Positions 17,139 through 26,367 of a stretch of DNA of 64,000 nucleotides are shown here, piece after piece. Every line of letters starts with the position of its first letter. The stretch's first letter is position 1. The DNA is from Candidatus Obscuribacter sp. (GTDB lineage Bacteria; Cyanobacteriota; Vampirovibrionia; Obscuribacterales; Obscuribacteraceae). Below the pieces are notes generated by a model that worked only from the letters and a program-made list of their open reading frames with translations, was not told the origin of the DNA and ran no database searches. The translations under genes were made by a program, and so were the position numbers. The DNA lies in contig JADJQZ010000001.1 of NCBI GenBank assembly GCA_016712465.1, positions 1,364,001 through 1,428,000 on the forward strand. Reading direction: 5' to 3'.

Positions 17139-18716
17139 CTATTTTTCAGAACCGATTGCTTCTTCGATCATTGCTACTAGAGCGCGGGCATATTGGGGCA
17201 GTACCCGATTTCTCAAAAAGGCTTCCCGGGCGCTCTTGTCGCCATCACAGTGCAGACCTTTGGCGTTTATACCGCGGGAGGTCAGGTAGTCGCCGCTAAT
17301 TCCTGATGCCACCGTCAGTGATACCGAGACGCGGCAATCGCCGTTCTCCTGAAAGTGCGCATCGTTGAGATTGACCTTCACCAGATAGCGAGCATTGAAG
17401 GCTTTACCCATGACGCGCCTCACCTCGGGGCTCCAGATGCCGCCTCCCAGATTGTATTTGCCAAGGGCGGCGCCGATAGCGTAAGGGCTCAGGAGGCGGT
17501 CTTGCAGTCTGGCGCTTAGCCCGCTTCTCACCAGTTCCTCCAGGCGGACGGCCAGTCCATCGAAATCAAGTTCACCGGTTTCCAGGTCCGAGCCTTCGCT
17601 AAAGGGCAGTAAAGCTACCCTGGGAGCTAGTTCCTTGACAAGGTTGGGGTCGGTTGCCTGGGTTGGATTTATGTAGCGACTCTCCTTTGACGTAGCCGGC
17701 TCCTCAGCTTCGATGCCTTCGCTTTCCAGACCGGTGACTGCCGGTCTGGGAGCGGTAGGTAAAACCGAAAGGATGATATCGTTTCCCTGCCAGGCGCTTT
17801 TCAAGACCGGGCTCTGGAGAACGCCGCGCTCCCTTAAGACTACCGTTTCCACTTCTTCTCTGGTGCTGTTGAAGGCTTTGTCCAGGCTTATTTTGTCCTG
17901 GGTGCGGAGGGCGCTCAAGAGGCAGGCGGTGAAGACACCGTTTGGTTTGTCCTTGAATTCCCAGGATGATTGGGTGGGTTCGCTGGAGGCAATTACCAGT
18001 TGACCGGTGCCCATGGCTACTGCCTGGGCGTCGATATTGCCGGTGCGCACAAGACCTTTGGCGCTGGCTCTGGTGGCGCCGCTGTGGCAGGCATCGAGAA
18101 TGATGACGATGCGCTGGCAGTGCACCCTTGATTTAATCAGGCGGGTCAGTTGCTGCATGTCGATGCCGGTGGTAAAGAGGTCGTCGGGATCGGTGTCGTG
18201 CACCACCAGGTAGTTGACTCCGCCTACATCCATTTCGCTGGCGCTGCCGTGGCTGGAGATGAAGATAACCACCAGGTCGTCGGGATGAGCCAGCCTGGGC
18301 AGCCATTTGCTGCCTAGTTCGGAGAGTACTCGCCTGCGGGTGGCGGCTTCATTAATTAGCAGTTTGACGTGGTCCGGGGCAAAGTTGGCCTCCTTGACCA
18401 GGTAGTCGTAAAAGTCCCGGGCGTCTTTGTCGGCATTGCGCAAATTGAGGGCGGGACGGGCGAATTTGCTAACGCCCACGACTATTGCCCATTTGTCTTT
18501 GATCGGTCTATTGGCGGGGCTTTCGGCTTTTGCCGGCACTTGTTCCGGCGTCTTTTGCCGCTTACCAGGCGCTTCCCGGCTCTGCTTCGGGGCAGGCACG
18601 GGGGCGGCCTGGGCTTTGAGCACGGGCATGCAGGTGAGAGCGGCTAAGAGCAGCAGGGCGGTCGAAAACCAGACCGGCTGCCTTTGCTTTTGGTTGGCCA
18701 AGTTCATCGCCCCCAT
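17139..18716 (-). CDS. Exported caspase-fold protein, first of three tandem paralogues
   Basis: 525 residues. Signal helix about 17-36, a Pro/Lys/Gln-rich linker to about 70, then the caspase domain starting DKWAIVVGVSKF with His156 in ISSHGSAS and Cys210 in LDACHSGA. The C-terminal domain (about 365-525; VALLPFSEG ... ARYLVKVNLNDAHF) matches the next paralogue. First gene of the cluster, transcribed away from pckG; the 129 bases between them must hold both promoters. ATG 18716, with ATG 18707 as an alternative. Confidence 0.87.
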   Translation of the reverse strand: MGAMNLANQKQRQPVWFSTALLLLAALTCMPVLKAQAAPVPAPKQSREAPGKRQKTPEQVPAKAESPANRPIKDKWAIVVGVSKFARPALNLRNADKDARDFYDYLVKEANFAPDHVKLLINEAATRRRVLSELGSKWLPRLAHPDDLVVIFISSHGSASEMDVGGVNYLVVHDTDPDDLFTTGIDMQQLTRLIKSRVHCQRIVIILDACHSGATRASAKGLVRTGNIDAQAVAMGTGQLVIASSEPTQSSWEFKDKPNGVFTACLLSALRTQDKISLDKAFNSTREEVETVVLRERGVLQSPVLKSAWQGNDIILSVLPTAPRPAVTGLESEGIEAEEPATSKESRYINPTQATDPNLVKELAPRVALLPFSEGSDLETGELDFDGLAVRLEELVRSGLSARLQDRLLSPYAIGAALGKYNLGGGIWSPEVRRVMGKAFNARYLVKVNLNDAHFQENGDCRVSVSLTVASGISGDYLTSRGINAKGLHCDGDKSAREAFLRNRVLPQYARALVAMIEEAIGSEK

Positions 18717-18845
18717 TCCATCTGTGCTGCTTCTATATTAGAAAGAGAATTAGATTCTGAATTCGGCCTTGCGGTTGAGTCAAGGAGGACATATTTCGTT
18801 GTATTGTTGTAACTTCCGATAACTTGTATTCAGGAGTTATAGATA

Positions 18846-20699
18846 ATGCCGACTACAGAGTCTCTGGGTGTGCGTACCATGCCCAAAGTAGAAGCGAGCT
18901 ATCCAGTCAATAAGCATAAGAAATTGCAAGACTGGGTTAGTGAGGCTGCTGCCCTTTGTCAACCCGATCGCATTTACTGGTGTGATGGTTCCGAAGAGGA
19001 ATATAACCGTCTTTGCGATGAAATGGTTGAGTCCGGAACGCTGATTAAACTCAATCCAAAAAAGCGCCCCGGCAGTTTCCTGGCTCGTTCGGCCCCTTCC
19101 GACGTGGCTCGGGTGGAAGACAGAACTTTCGTCTGCACGACTCTCAAAGAAGATTGCGGCCCCAACAATAATTGGATGGAGCCCGAGACGGCCAAAATAA
19201 TTCTCAAGGATTTCTTCAAGAATTGCATGCGCGGTCGCACCATGTATGTCATTCCTTTCAGCATGGGACCGCTGGGTTCCCCCCTCTCGCAAATAGGCGT
19301 GGAAATCACAGACTCGCCTTATGTTGCCGTCAGCATGAAACTGATGACTCGTATGGGCAAAAAGGTAGTGGAATTGCTCGGTACAGACGGCGATTTTGTG
19401 CCTTGTTTTCACTCCGTCGGTCACCCGCTTTCGCCAGGCGAAAAGGACGTAGCCTGGCCCTGCGATGCTGAGCATAAGTACATTTGTCACTTCCCGGAAA
19501 CTAAAGAAATTTGGTCTTACGGCTCCGGATATGGTGGCAATGCTCTGCTCGGTAAGAAATGTCTGGCTCTTCGTATCGCCTCTACAATGGGCAAGGAAGA
19601 AGGCTGGTTGGCCGAGCACATGCTCATTCTGGGCGTGAAAAATCCGGAAGGCAAGAAGTCTTATGTGGCAGCGGCCTTCCCCAGCGCTTGCGGTAAAACC
19701 AATTTCGCCATGATTATCCCGCCCAAGAATTTCGGCGGCTGGGAAGTGAGCACGGTCGGTGACGATATCGCCTGGATTCGCCCCGGAGAGGACGGCAAAC
19801 TGAGAGCCATCAACCCGGAAGCCGGTTACTTCGGCGTGGCGCCCGGAACTTCCGCTAAGACTAATCCCAATGCCCTGGCTACCCTCAGCAAAAACTGCCT
19901 CTTCACCAATGTGGCCCTCACGCCCGACGGAGATGTCTGGTGGGAAGGCTTGACCGATGAGCCGCCGGCTGAGCTTATCGACTGGCAGGGACGCAAGTGG
20001 ACACCGGACTGTGGACGGAAAGCCGCCCACCCCAATAGCCGCTTCACCGTTTCCGCCACCCAGTGCCCGTCTCTCGATCCTGAGTGGGATAACCCGGAAG
20101 GCGTGCCCATTAGCGCCTTTGTCTTCGGCGGACGTCGCGCTTCCGTAGTGCCTTTAGCCTTTGAATCCTTCAACTGGAACTACGGCGTCTACATGGCTGC
20201 CACTCTTGGTTCCGAGACCACGGCAGCCGCTGCCGGCAAGGTCGGCGAAGTAAGACGTGACCCCATGGCCATGCTGCCTTTCTGCGGTTATCACATGGGC
20301 GACTATTTCAGCCACTGGTTGAAAATGGGACACATGGTCAAGAATCCGCCGCGCATTTTCTGCGTCAACTGGTTCAGAGCTGATGCCAACGGCAAGATTA
20401 TTTGGCCGGGCTTTGGCGAAAATATGCGCGTGCTCAAGTGGATTTCCGATCGCGTGAGCGGTCTGGCCGGTGCCGAGCAGACGGTGCTTGGTTGGATGCC
20501 TCGCTATGAAGACTTGGATTGGACCGGTCTTGAGTCGGTCACTCGCAGTCAGTTCGAGTCTTTGATGCATGTAGACACCCAGCTCTGGCAGGCTGAACTG
20601 GAAGCTCACGATGAGCTTTTCAATAAGCTGAGCGAGCGCATGCCGCGCGAACTCCTGATCACCCGTGAGATGATGCAGCTCAGTCTGGGTCGACTCTAG
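18846..20699 (+). CDS. pckG: Phosphoenolpyruvate carboxykinase (GTP)
   Basis: Interconverts oxaloacetate and PEP with GTP, the entry to gluconeogenesis. 617 residues, the normal size for the GTP class and clearly different from the ATP class. The nucleotide P-loop AFPSACGKTNFAM holds the hyper-reactive Cys282; other family stretches are YVIPFSMGPLGS, SYGSGYGGNALLGKKC, NPEAGYFGVAPGT and FCVNWFR. AGGAG lies about eight bases before ATG 18846. Monocistronic by appearance: a strong hairpin follows at 20724. No neighbour is from central carbon metabolism. Confidence 0.97.
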   Translation: MPTTESLGVRTMPKVEASYPVNKHKKLQDWVSEAAALCQPDRIYWCDGSEEEYNRLCDEMVESGTLIKLNPKKRPGSFLARSAPSDVARVEDRTFVCTTLKEDCGPNNNWMEPETAKIILKDFFKNCMRGRTMYVIPFSMGPLGSPLSQIGVEITDSPYVAVSMKLMTRMGKKVVELLGTDGDFVPCFHSVGHPLSPGEKDVAWPCDAEHKYICHFPETKEIWSYGSGYGGNALLGKKCLALRIASTMGKEEGWLAEHMLILGVKNPEGKKSYVAAAFPSACGKTNFAMIIPPKNFGGWEVSTVGDDIAWIRPGEDGKLRAINPEAGYFGVAPGTSAKTNPNALATLSKNCLFTNVALTPDGDVWWEGLTDEPPAELIDWQGRKWTPDCGRKAAHPNSRFTVSATQCPSLDPEWDNPEGVPISAFVFGGRRASVVPLAFESFNWNYGVYMAATLGSETTAAAAGKVGEVRRDPMAMLPFCGYHMGDYFSHWLKMGHMVKNPPRIFCVNWFRADANGKIIWPGFGENMRVLKWISDRVSGLAGAEQTVLGWMPRYEDLDWTGLESVTRSQFESLMHVDTQLWQAELEAHDELFNKLSERMPRELLITREMMQLSLGRL

Positions 20700-20723
20700 A
20701 CTAACGCATACTGCCGCTAAAAC

Positions 20724-20760
20724 AGAAAGAGCCCCGTCTTCTTGAGACGGGGCTCTTTCT
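20724..20760. terminator. Bidirectional hairpin between pckG and the atp cluster
   Basis: Perfect 16-base stem AGAAAGAGCCCCGTCT / AGACGGGGCTCTTTCT with a TCTTG loop, lying between two converging genes. TCTTTCT on one arm and AGAAAGA on the other give U-rich ends in both directions. Confidence 0.85.
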
Positions 20761-20779
20761 GCAGTGGCTTGGGTTGAGG

Positions 20780-21550
20780 CTACTTAAACATGTCCACCAT
20801 CTCCTGGCTGGCCTGACCGGAGATGTCTTGAATAGACTTTACTGTCTTATAGTTGCCGGGCACTTCAAACAGGCTTTTAGGCACTGTTTTGATTTGCACC
20901 TTTACCAATTTTAGTTCGTCCTTTTTCTTGGCCATACCGTAATTGGTTGTTTCCAGTTTGAGGGGAATGGCTCCCACGCAGGAAAGAGCCAGGGCGCGTT
21001 CAAAGCACTTTGCCGCTTCCGGCGGATAGACCTTGTCTTCCGCCACCCAGTAATCGGCTTCTTTTACAATCAGCCGTTCCCAGGCATGAGTAGGGTTGGC
21101 TATTTTCTGGCGGATTTCCATCTTGTAGAGACGGCACTTCATGCCTTCCAGGGTGGTTTCCCGGAAGGATTTTGGTATCAGTCCGGTGGCGGCGCTCGGT
21201 CTCAGCCAGCCAAAGGTGTGTATATCATTGGGTTTCCACTGGCTGGGCGGGCAAAAGTGTACCAACCGCGTTTTCGTATTCATGGTTGCAGCTTGCCACT
21301 GGGGCGCTTTCAATAAAAGCACAAAGTTACGAGAGGGCGTGTCCATGCGGATGGCCGTCTTCGTATAAGTAATAGTGCAGGCGCCCTGTACTTGCGACCA
21401 GAGGTCGAGGGAGCGCGCCTGCACTGTTTCGTTTTTATCGGCGGGCTTCTTAGGTGTGTGGGATTGCGCCCAGGCAGCGCTACTTGTGCTTGCTAGCAAG
21501 AGTGCTGTCAGAAGGGATACCGGTCGGTTTTTCTTTGACCGGTCAGGCAA
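20780..21550 (-). CDS. Exported protein of unknown function
   Basis: 256 residues with a standard signal peptide (hydrophobic 11-25, cleavage near AAWAQ). The mature part has three cysteines and alternating beta-type stretches; no family recognised. TTG 21550 directly abuts the atpC stop (TAATTG), so it is probably translated from the atp message. Its place at the end of an ATP synthase transcript is odd and may be incidental. Confidence 0.65.
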   Translation of the reverse strand: MPDRSKKNRPVSLLTALLLASTSSAAWAQSHTPKKPADKNETVQARSLDLWSQVQGACTITYTKTAIRMDTPSRNFVLLLKAPQWQAATMNTKTRLVHFCPPSQWKPNDIHTFGWLRPSAATGLIPKSFRETTLEGMKCRLYKMEIRQKIANPTHAWERLIVKEADYWVAEDKVYPPEAAKCFERALALSCVGAIPLKLETTNYGMAKKKDELKLVKVQIKTVPKSLFEVPGNYKTVKSIQDISGQASQEMVDMFK

Positions 21551-21988
21551 TTATCTTATACCGCCACCACGTTGTTTGCGTAACTTGCCGAGTTCTGCCG
21601 CCTTGAGTCGAGCCATAGCTCTCGAGAGAGCCAGTTCGGAGGCGTAGACATCGATCTTGTCTGTTCTTTGAGTTTTTTCGGCTTCCACTCTTTCTTTGGC
21701 TTGCTTGGCGCGGGCTTCGTCGATTTCCACATCCAGTTCGGCTACGTCGGACATGATGGTGACTTCGCTCGTACCCACTTCCATGATGCCGCCAATTACG
21801 GCTGCAACTTCCTCTTCGCCGCGCACCTTGAAGCGCATGACGTCGATGCCCAGAGTTGTTACCAGGGGCTCGTGGCCCGGCAAAATCGTCAACTCACCAT
21901 CTCTTGCGACGGCAGTGATTTGTTCTACCGGGTTTTCGTACACAATGCGATCCGGGGTGATGATTTTCAGGTTGAGTGTATTTGCCAT
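21551..21988 (-). CDS. atpC: ATP synthase F1 epsilon subunit
   Basis: 145 residues. The N-terminal beta-sandwich has LKIITPDRIVYE, AVARDGELTILPGHEPLV and GGIMEV, and the C-terminal pair of helices is Lys/Glu/Ala-rich. Regulates rotation and couples the central stalk of ATP synthase. In most bacteria it follows atpD directly; here a ClpP-like gene lies between them. The remaining ATPase genes are not in this window. Confidence 0.93.
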   Translation of the reverse strand: MANTLNLKIITPDRIVYENPVEQITAVARDGELTILPGHEPLVTTLGIDVMRFKVRGEEEVAAVIGGIMEVGTSEVTIMSDVAELDVEIDEARAKQAKERVEAEKTQRTDKIDVYASELALSRAMARLKAAELGKLRKQRGGGIR

Positions 21989-22036
21989 CTTTTATTCGTC
22001 CCAAATTCTTTTTTTGCAGTTCAATTACTTTATAGT

Positions 22037-22675
22037 TCAGGCCTTGCTTTTACCACTTTTGGCAGCGGGCGGTTTGGCCTTGCCTTTCTTCATGCCTGAA
22101 ACTGAACCCTGATGCTCGATGAGTTTGTCGATGAGGTTGTATTCAAGGGCTTCTCTGGCGGAGAGATAGAAATCACGTTCGATATCTTTGCGCAAGCGAT
22201 CTTTGGGCTGACCGGTAGATCTATGCAGCACTTCGATTTGTGCTTCTCGAAAACGCCGTCCCTGTACGGCCTGAATTTCCAGGTTGGTGATGTCGCCTTC
22301 AGCTTCCCAGAGGGTCTGATGGAACATCAGGGTAGCAAACTCATAGGAGCTTCTCTCTCCGGTACCGGAGGCGAGAATTTCACATGCACCGGAGAGCGCA
22401 TGCCCCAGACAAATTGTATTCACCGGCGCTTTGATACTGTGCATGACTGCGATGATGCAGTCGGCATTGTAGCCGTTGCCGCCGGAGGAATTGATATACA
22501 GATTTATCGGTGTCTTGGAACAGCGCTCATCGAGCTTGAGCAGGCGCTTGATCACAGGCAGGGCAACTTCATTTTCCAGTCTTCCGAAGACATAGACATT
22601 GCGATTGCCGGGGCCGCTTTCAGGCGCCGCTTCTTTAGTGTGCTCGACTTTTTCCGGTTGATGTTTTTTCTTCAT
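22037..22675 (-). CDS. ClpP-family serine protease, divergent, inside the atp cluster
   Basis: 212 residues of the ClpP fold with a complete catalytic triad: Ser95 in GHALSGAC (the GQAASMGA position), His119 in MFHQT and Asp168 in ERDFYLSA. It departs from housekeeping ClpP at usually fixed sites: SSGG for SPGG, and QTLWEAEGD for QPLGG. The tail is Lys/Ala/Gly-rich and the N-terminus is polar. Its ATG overlaps the atpD stop in TAATG, implying coupled translation. The divergence suggests an inactive or specialised ClpR-like partner, but the triad argues for activity. No Clp ATPase is adjacent; a stand-alone Clp N-domain gene is far away at 61727. Confidence 0.88.
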   Translation of the reverse strand: MKKKHQPEKVEHTKEAAPESGPGNRNVYVFGRLENEVALPVIKRLLKLDERCSKTPINLYINSSGGNGYNADCIIAVMHSIKAPVNTICLGHALSGACEILASGTGERSSYEFATLMFHQTLWEAEGDITNLEIQAVQGRRFREAQIEVLHRSTGQPKDRLRKDIERDFYLSAREALEYNLIDKLIEHQGSVSGMKKGKAKPPAAKSGKSKA

Positions 22676-24099
22676 TAGGCTTGCATTTTCTTGGCTTGTT
22701 CTTTCGCTTCTTCAATGCCGCCCACCATGTAGAAGGCGCCTTCCGGCATGTCGTCGCATTCTCCTTCGAGAATCTGACGGAATCCTTCTACGGTGTCTTT
22801 GAGCTTGACGTATTTACCATCGCGGCCGGTGAAGTTGGCGGCAACGGAGAACGGTTGGCTCATGAAGCGCTGGATTTTTCTGGCGCGACCGACGATGAGT
22901 TTGTCGTCGCCGGAAAGCTCATCCATACCGAGAATGGCGATGATATCCTGCAAGTCTTTGTAGCGCTGCAGAGTCTGCTGTACGCCGCGGGCTACGTCGT
23001 AGTGCTGCTGTCCGACTACTTCCGGCTTGAGAGCGGTAGAGGTGGAAGCGAGCGGGTCAACGGCAGGATAGATACCGAGTTCGGCAATCTGACGGCTGAG
23101 AACGGTGGTGGCGTCGAGGTGACCGAAGGTGGTGGCGGGAGCCGGGTCGGTCAAGTCGTCGGCAGGTACGTATACGGCTTGTACCGAGGTGATGGAGCCG
23201 TTCTTGGTGGAGGTAATACGCTCTTGCAGCTGGCCCATTTCGTTGGCCAGGGTAGGCTGATAACCTACGGCGGAGGGCATACGTCCCAAGAGCGCCGACA
23301 CTTCGGAACCGGCCTGGGTGAAGCGGAAGATGTTGTCCACGAACAAGAGCACGTCTTGCTTGGACACGTCTCTAAAGAATTCGGAGACGGTAAGAGCGGA
23401 CAGCGCCACGCGCATTCTGGCGCCCGGGGGCTCGTTCATCTGACCGTAGACCAGGGCTACTTTGTCGAGAACACCTGAATCTTTCATCTCGTGATAAAGG
23501 TCGTTGCCTTCACGAGTACGCTCGCCCACACCTGCAAACACTGAGTAGCCGCCGTGGTGCTTGGCGATGTTGTTGATCAGTTCCATGATGATAACGGTTT
23601 TGCCTACGCCGGCTCCACCGAAGAGACCGATTTTGCCGCCCTTTACGTAGGGAGCGAGGAGGTCTACGACTTTGATACCGGTTTCGAAGATAACCGTATC
23701 GGTCTGCAGGTTGATCAGCTCGGGGCAGGGTCTGTGGATGGGCCACATTTCGTCGGCTTTCAGGGGTTCGCCTTCGTCCACAATCTCACCAAGTACGTTG
23801 ATGATGCGACCGAGGGTGCCTTTTCCTACCGGCACAGTAATTGGGTTACCGGTGTCGGTGGCGGTCATGCCGCGGGTCATACCGTCAGTGGAGCTCATGG
23901 CTACGCTTCTGACGCGGTTGTCGCCCAGCATCTGCTGCACTTCGCAAACCACTTTCATGTGGTCGCCGGCCGGGTTGACGCCGGCAATTTCAAGGGCGTT
24001 GTAAATCTCGGGCAGGTGACCGCTGGGGAATTCCACGTCCACAACCGGTCCGATGACCTGCACGACTTGACCCTGGGTCTTCTCTAGTACTGTGCTCAT
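22675..24099 (-). CDS. atpD: ATP synthase F1 beta subunit
   Basis: Catalytic subunit of F-type ATP synthase, 474 residues. Walker A is GGAGVGKTV, with VFAGVGERTREGND, the Walker B region LLFVDNIFRFTQAG, and PAVDPLASTS. GGGAGA precedes ATG 24099 by about five bases. Head of the operon atpD, ClpP-like gene, atpC, exported protein. Separation of beta/epsilon from the other subunits is the arrangement known in Cyanobacteria. Confidence 0.97.
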   Translation of the reverse strand: MSTVLEKTQGQVVQVIGPVVDVEFPSGHLPEIYNALEIAGVNPAGDHMKVVCEVQQMLGDNRVRSVAMSSTDGMTRGMTATDTGNPITVPVGKGTLGRIINVLGEIVDEGEPLKADEMWPIHRPCPELINLQTDTVIFETGIKVVDLLAPYVKGGKIGLFGGAGVGKTVIIMELINNIAKHHGGYSVFAGVGERTREGNDLYHEMKDSGVLDKVALVYGQMNEPPGARMRVALSALTVSEFFRDVSKQDVLLFVDNIFRFTQAGSEVSALLGRMPSAVGYQPTLANEMGQLQERITSTKNGSITSVQAVYVPADDLTDPAPATTFGHLDATTVLSRQIAELGIYPAVDPLASTSTALKPEVVGQQHYDVARGVQQTLQRYKDLQDIIAILGMDELSGDDKLIVGRARKIQRFMSQPFSVAANFTGRDGKYVKLKDTVEGFRQILEGECDDMPEGAFYMVGGIEEAKEQAKKMQA

Positions 24100-24393
24100 T
24101 TGTTCTCCCTAACCGCTTTGACTAACGTCAATATTGTTTTGGATTTCGATTGGCGCCGAAGATAAAGGATATGGATTACCTGTTTATCAAGGAAGTCAAA
24201 AGCGGCTCGCGCTTCCCTTGACTTCTCGCCTTCTACATCGCCATCTAGGATAGATGTTATTGGGAGCAAGTTCCCTGTCGTTTATGATAGTTTTCGTTCT
24301 TTCTTAGTGAGCTTTAGCTAAGGTGGCTAAATACCTGTAAGCTTGTAGGGGCGGCGCAAGTCCCAGTTAGCTCCCTAAATCCAGAGGTGGTCA

Positions 24394-25398
24394 GTGAAAG
24401 AGACGCTTGGCAAGCGTTTTACTATCGATTTATTACGCCTGACCGGCTTTGTACTTTTTGGCGCCCTGGGTTTCATGGTTGTCGAGGGATGGGACTTTCT
24501 CGATGCCCTTTTCATGACAGTCATCACCTTGACGACCGTGGGTTATGGCGAGACCAATCCTCTTTCCACGCACGGGCGAATTTACACGATTTTTCTCATT
24601 CTGGTGGGTGCCGGCGTAGTGCTCTACGTGCTCTCCGACATGGTTGAGATTTTCTTGAGGCTTAATATTGGAGCAAGAAGAATGAAGCAGAAGATTGCCA
24701 AAATGAGCGGCCATCACATTGTTTGTGGCTATGGACGCAGCGGCCAGGAGGTTATTGACCATTTCCTCCTGAACGGCATTTCCTTTGTATTGATTGAAAT
24801 CGACCCGGAGAAAGCCAAGCAAGCCATGGAAAACGGGCTCCTGGTGCTTTGCGGCGATGCCTCCAGCGATGATATTTTGATGCAGGCCCAGATTGAAAAG
24901 GCATCAGGCATAGTGTGTGCACTGCCTGATGATTCCGCCAACACTTTCATTGCGCTATCGGCACGGGGACTGAACGAAAGAATTAAGATCGTGTGCCGCG
25001 CCGCTAATCCGGGTTCCGAAGCTAAAATGCGCCGGGCTGGTGCCGACATGGTAATTTCACCCTATGTTATTTGCGGCAAGCGTATGGCCACTGCCGTGAC
25101 GCACCCCCTTGTTACAGAGTTCCTCGACGTTGTCATGCATACGCCCGGCTATGATCTGCGCATGGAGCAAGTGCGTTTGCCGGGCAGCTCCCGACTGATT
25201 GGTTCCACCTTAAAGGATGCAAACATTAAGCAGGCTTCCGGGGCCATGATACTGGCGGTAAATCAAAATGGTAAGCTGATATCCAATCCATCGCCGGAAC
25301 TGATCTTTCAAGCTGGGGATGATTTGATTGCTCTGGGAACGGAGCAACAATTGAGTAAACTGGTGGAGTTTTCAGGGGCTAAATCTAGTAGCCGCTAA
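24394..25398 (+). CDS. Two-helix potassium channel with RCK domain
   Basis: 334 residues. First helix about 13-31, pore loop with the selectivity filter TTVGYGE, second helix about 63-88, then a Rossmann RCK/TrkA-N domain (HHIVCGYGRSGQE, glycine loop; acidic end of the nucleotide site in LIEIDPEKA) and a TrkA-C domain to the end. Forms tetrameric K+ channels gated by nucleotide or Ca2+ in related proteins; the ligand is not visible here. GTG 24394 follows GAGGTGG. Divergent from atpD with 294 bases between. Confidence 0.9.
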   Translation: MKETLGKRFTIDLLRLTGFVLFGALGFMVVEGWDFLDALFMTVITLTTVGYGETNPLSTHGRIYTIFLILVGAGVVLYVLSDMVEIFLRLNIGARRMKQKIAKMSGHHIVCGYGRSGQEVIDHFLLNGISFVLIEIDPEKAKQAMENGLLVLCGDASSDDILMQAQIEKASGIVCALPDDSANTFIALSARGLNERIKIVCRAANPGSEAKMRRAGADMVISPYVICGKRMATAVTHPLVTEFLDVVMHTPGYDLRMEQVRLPGSSRLIGSTLKDANIKQASGAMILAVNQNGKLISNPSPELIFQAGDDLIALGTEQQLSKLVEFSGAKSSSR

Positions 25399-25423
25399 GC
25401 TCTAGTCAATGAGGTATATGTAG

Positions 25424-25756
25424 ATGAGCGAAGCTCCCCAGGTTCCTGCAGAAGGCGCAGTGCCGGTATTTGTTCTGGAAGGCGAAGACGGGCATTCTTA
25501 TGAATGTGAATTTCTCGATCGCTTCGATTTTGAAGAGAATGAATACGCTCTGCTTCTCAAGCTGGCGGAAGAAGGCGCTGAAGAAGAGCTGGACGAAGAA
25601 GATCAGACTCTTGTAATAATGCGTGTCTTCGAAAGAGGCACCGACCTCATTTTCCAGACTATCGACAATGATGAAGAGTTCAATAAAGTGGTGGCCTTTG
25701 TAGAAGCAAAAGTGGAAGCCGAGCGGGCTGCCATGGAAGCCGAAGGTCAGAACTAA
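25424..25756 (+). CDS. DUF1292 family acidic protein
   Basis: 110 residues, strongly acidic, cytoplasmic. The DUF1292 pattern is present (VFVLEGEDGHSYECEFLDRF, YALLLKL, VIMRVFE). Family function is unknown. ATG 25424 has GAGGT upstream and follows the channel gene by 25 bases, so the two may be cotranscribed. A terminator follows. Confidence 0.8.
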   Translation: MSEAPQVPAEGAVPVFVLEGEDGHSYECEFLDRFDFEENEYALLLKLAEEGAEEELDEEDQTLVIMRVFERGTDLIFQTIDNDEEFNKVVAFVEAKVEAERAAMEAEGQN

Positions 25757-25782
25757 GGACCGCAGTTTCAAGAAATTAAGAG

Positions 25783-25816
25783 AGGGCACATATTTTGTTG
25801 TGCCCTTTCTTGTTTT
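25783..25816 (+). terminator. Rho-independent terminator after the DUF1292 gene
   Basis: Stem AGGGCACA / TGTGCCCT with the loop TATTTTGT and a T-rich tail TTCTTGTTTT. It also reaches toward the converging gene at 25836. Confidence 0.8.
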
Positions 25817-25835
25817 GCTGCTAGTAATAAGTAGA

Positions 25836-26312
25836 TTAGCCGCCCAGAAGCAGTGTCGTCGGCTTTTCTATTGTCTCAGGGTGGCAGATGATGTCTTGCA
25901 CAATGGCTTCCACCACCACTTCCAGGGGAGCTTTGCTGTGGAATTTGCGCTCAGAGCTGAGAGCCTGTGACCACATGCCGTCTTCGCCTTTGCCGGTGGC
26001 ATAGATTGAAATGTAGCGTGCCCCCTTGTGCACGGTGAAAAGCGTGGCAGTCTTCTCAAACTGAGTCCAGGAGTCGAGTTGCAGCTTGTCGAGGATGAGG
26101 GAGCCGGGTCCCTCATTTTCATCGGGCGTGGGAATGACAGGCATGGCTTTGCTAAGCATTGAGTGTAGCTGAGCTTTCCAATTGTCCACCTGGGCGGTGT
26201 CGTAAACGCGTAACGGCGCCGTCTCCACAAAGAAACCGGCCTCGGTTTCGGCCATGGTAGGCAAAATCACTTTCTTGCCCGGTCCCCAGAGATAGATCTT
26301 GATCATATTCAT
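25836..26312 (-). CDS. Cytoplasmic protein of unknown function
   Basis: 158 residues, no signal or membrane helix, mixed alpha/beta composition, ending in LLLGG. No family recognised. ATG 26312 or 26306 is the start; AGGTC lies 12 bases upstream. It follows lysS by 55 bases on the same strand and may be its operon partner. Confidence 0.6.
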   Translation of the reverse strand: MNMIKIYLWGPGKKVILPTMAETEAGFFVETAPLRVYDTAQVDNWKAQLHSMLSKAMPVIPTPDENEGPGSLILDKLQLDSWTQFEKTATLFTVHKGARYISIYATGKGEDGMWSQALSSERKFHSKAPLEVVVEAIVQDIICHPETIEKPTTLLLGG

Positions 26313-26367
26313 TGTGGCGTTCTTGACCTCGGCCCCTCTACTTTCGTGCTGGTTTATTCGTACTGCT

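Noticed and set aside
18837..20030. 397-residue frame antisense to pckG
   Set aside because: Covered by a full-length PEP carboxykinase with P-loop and normal length.
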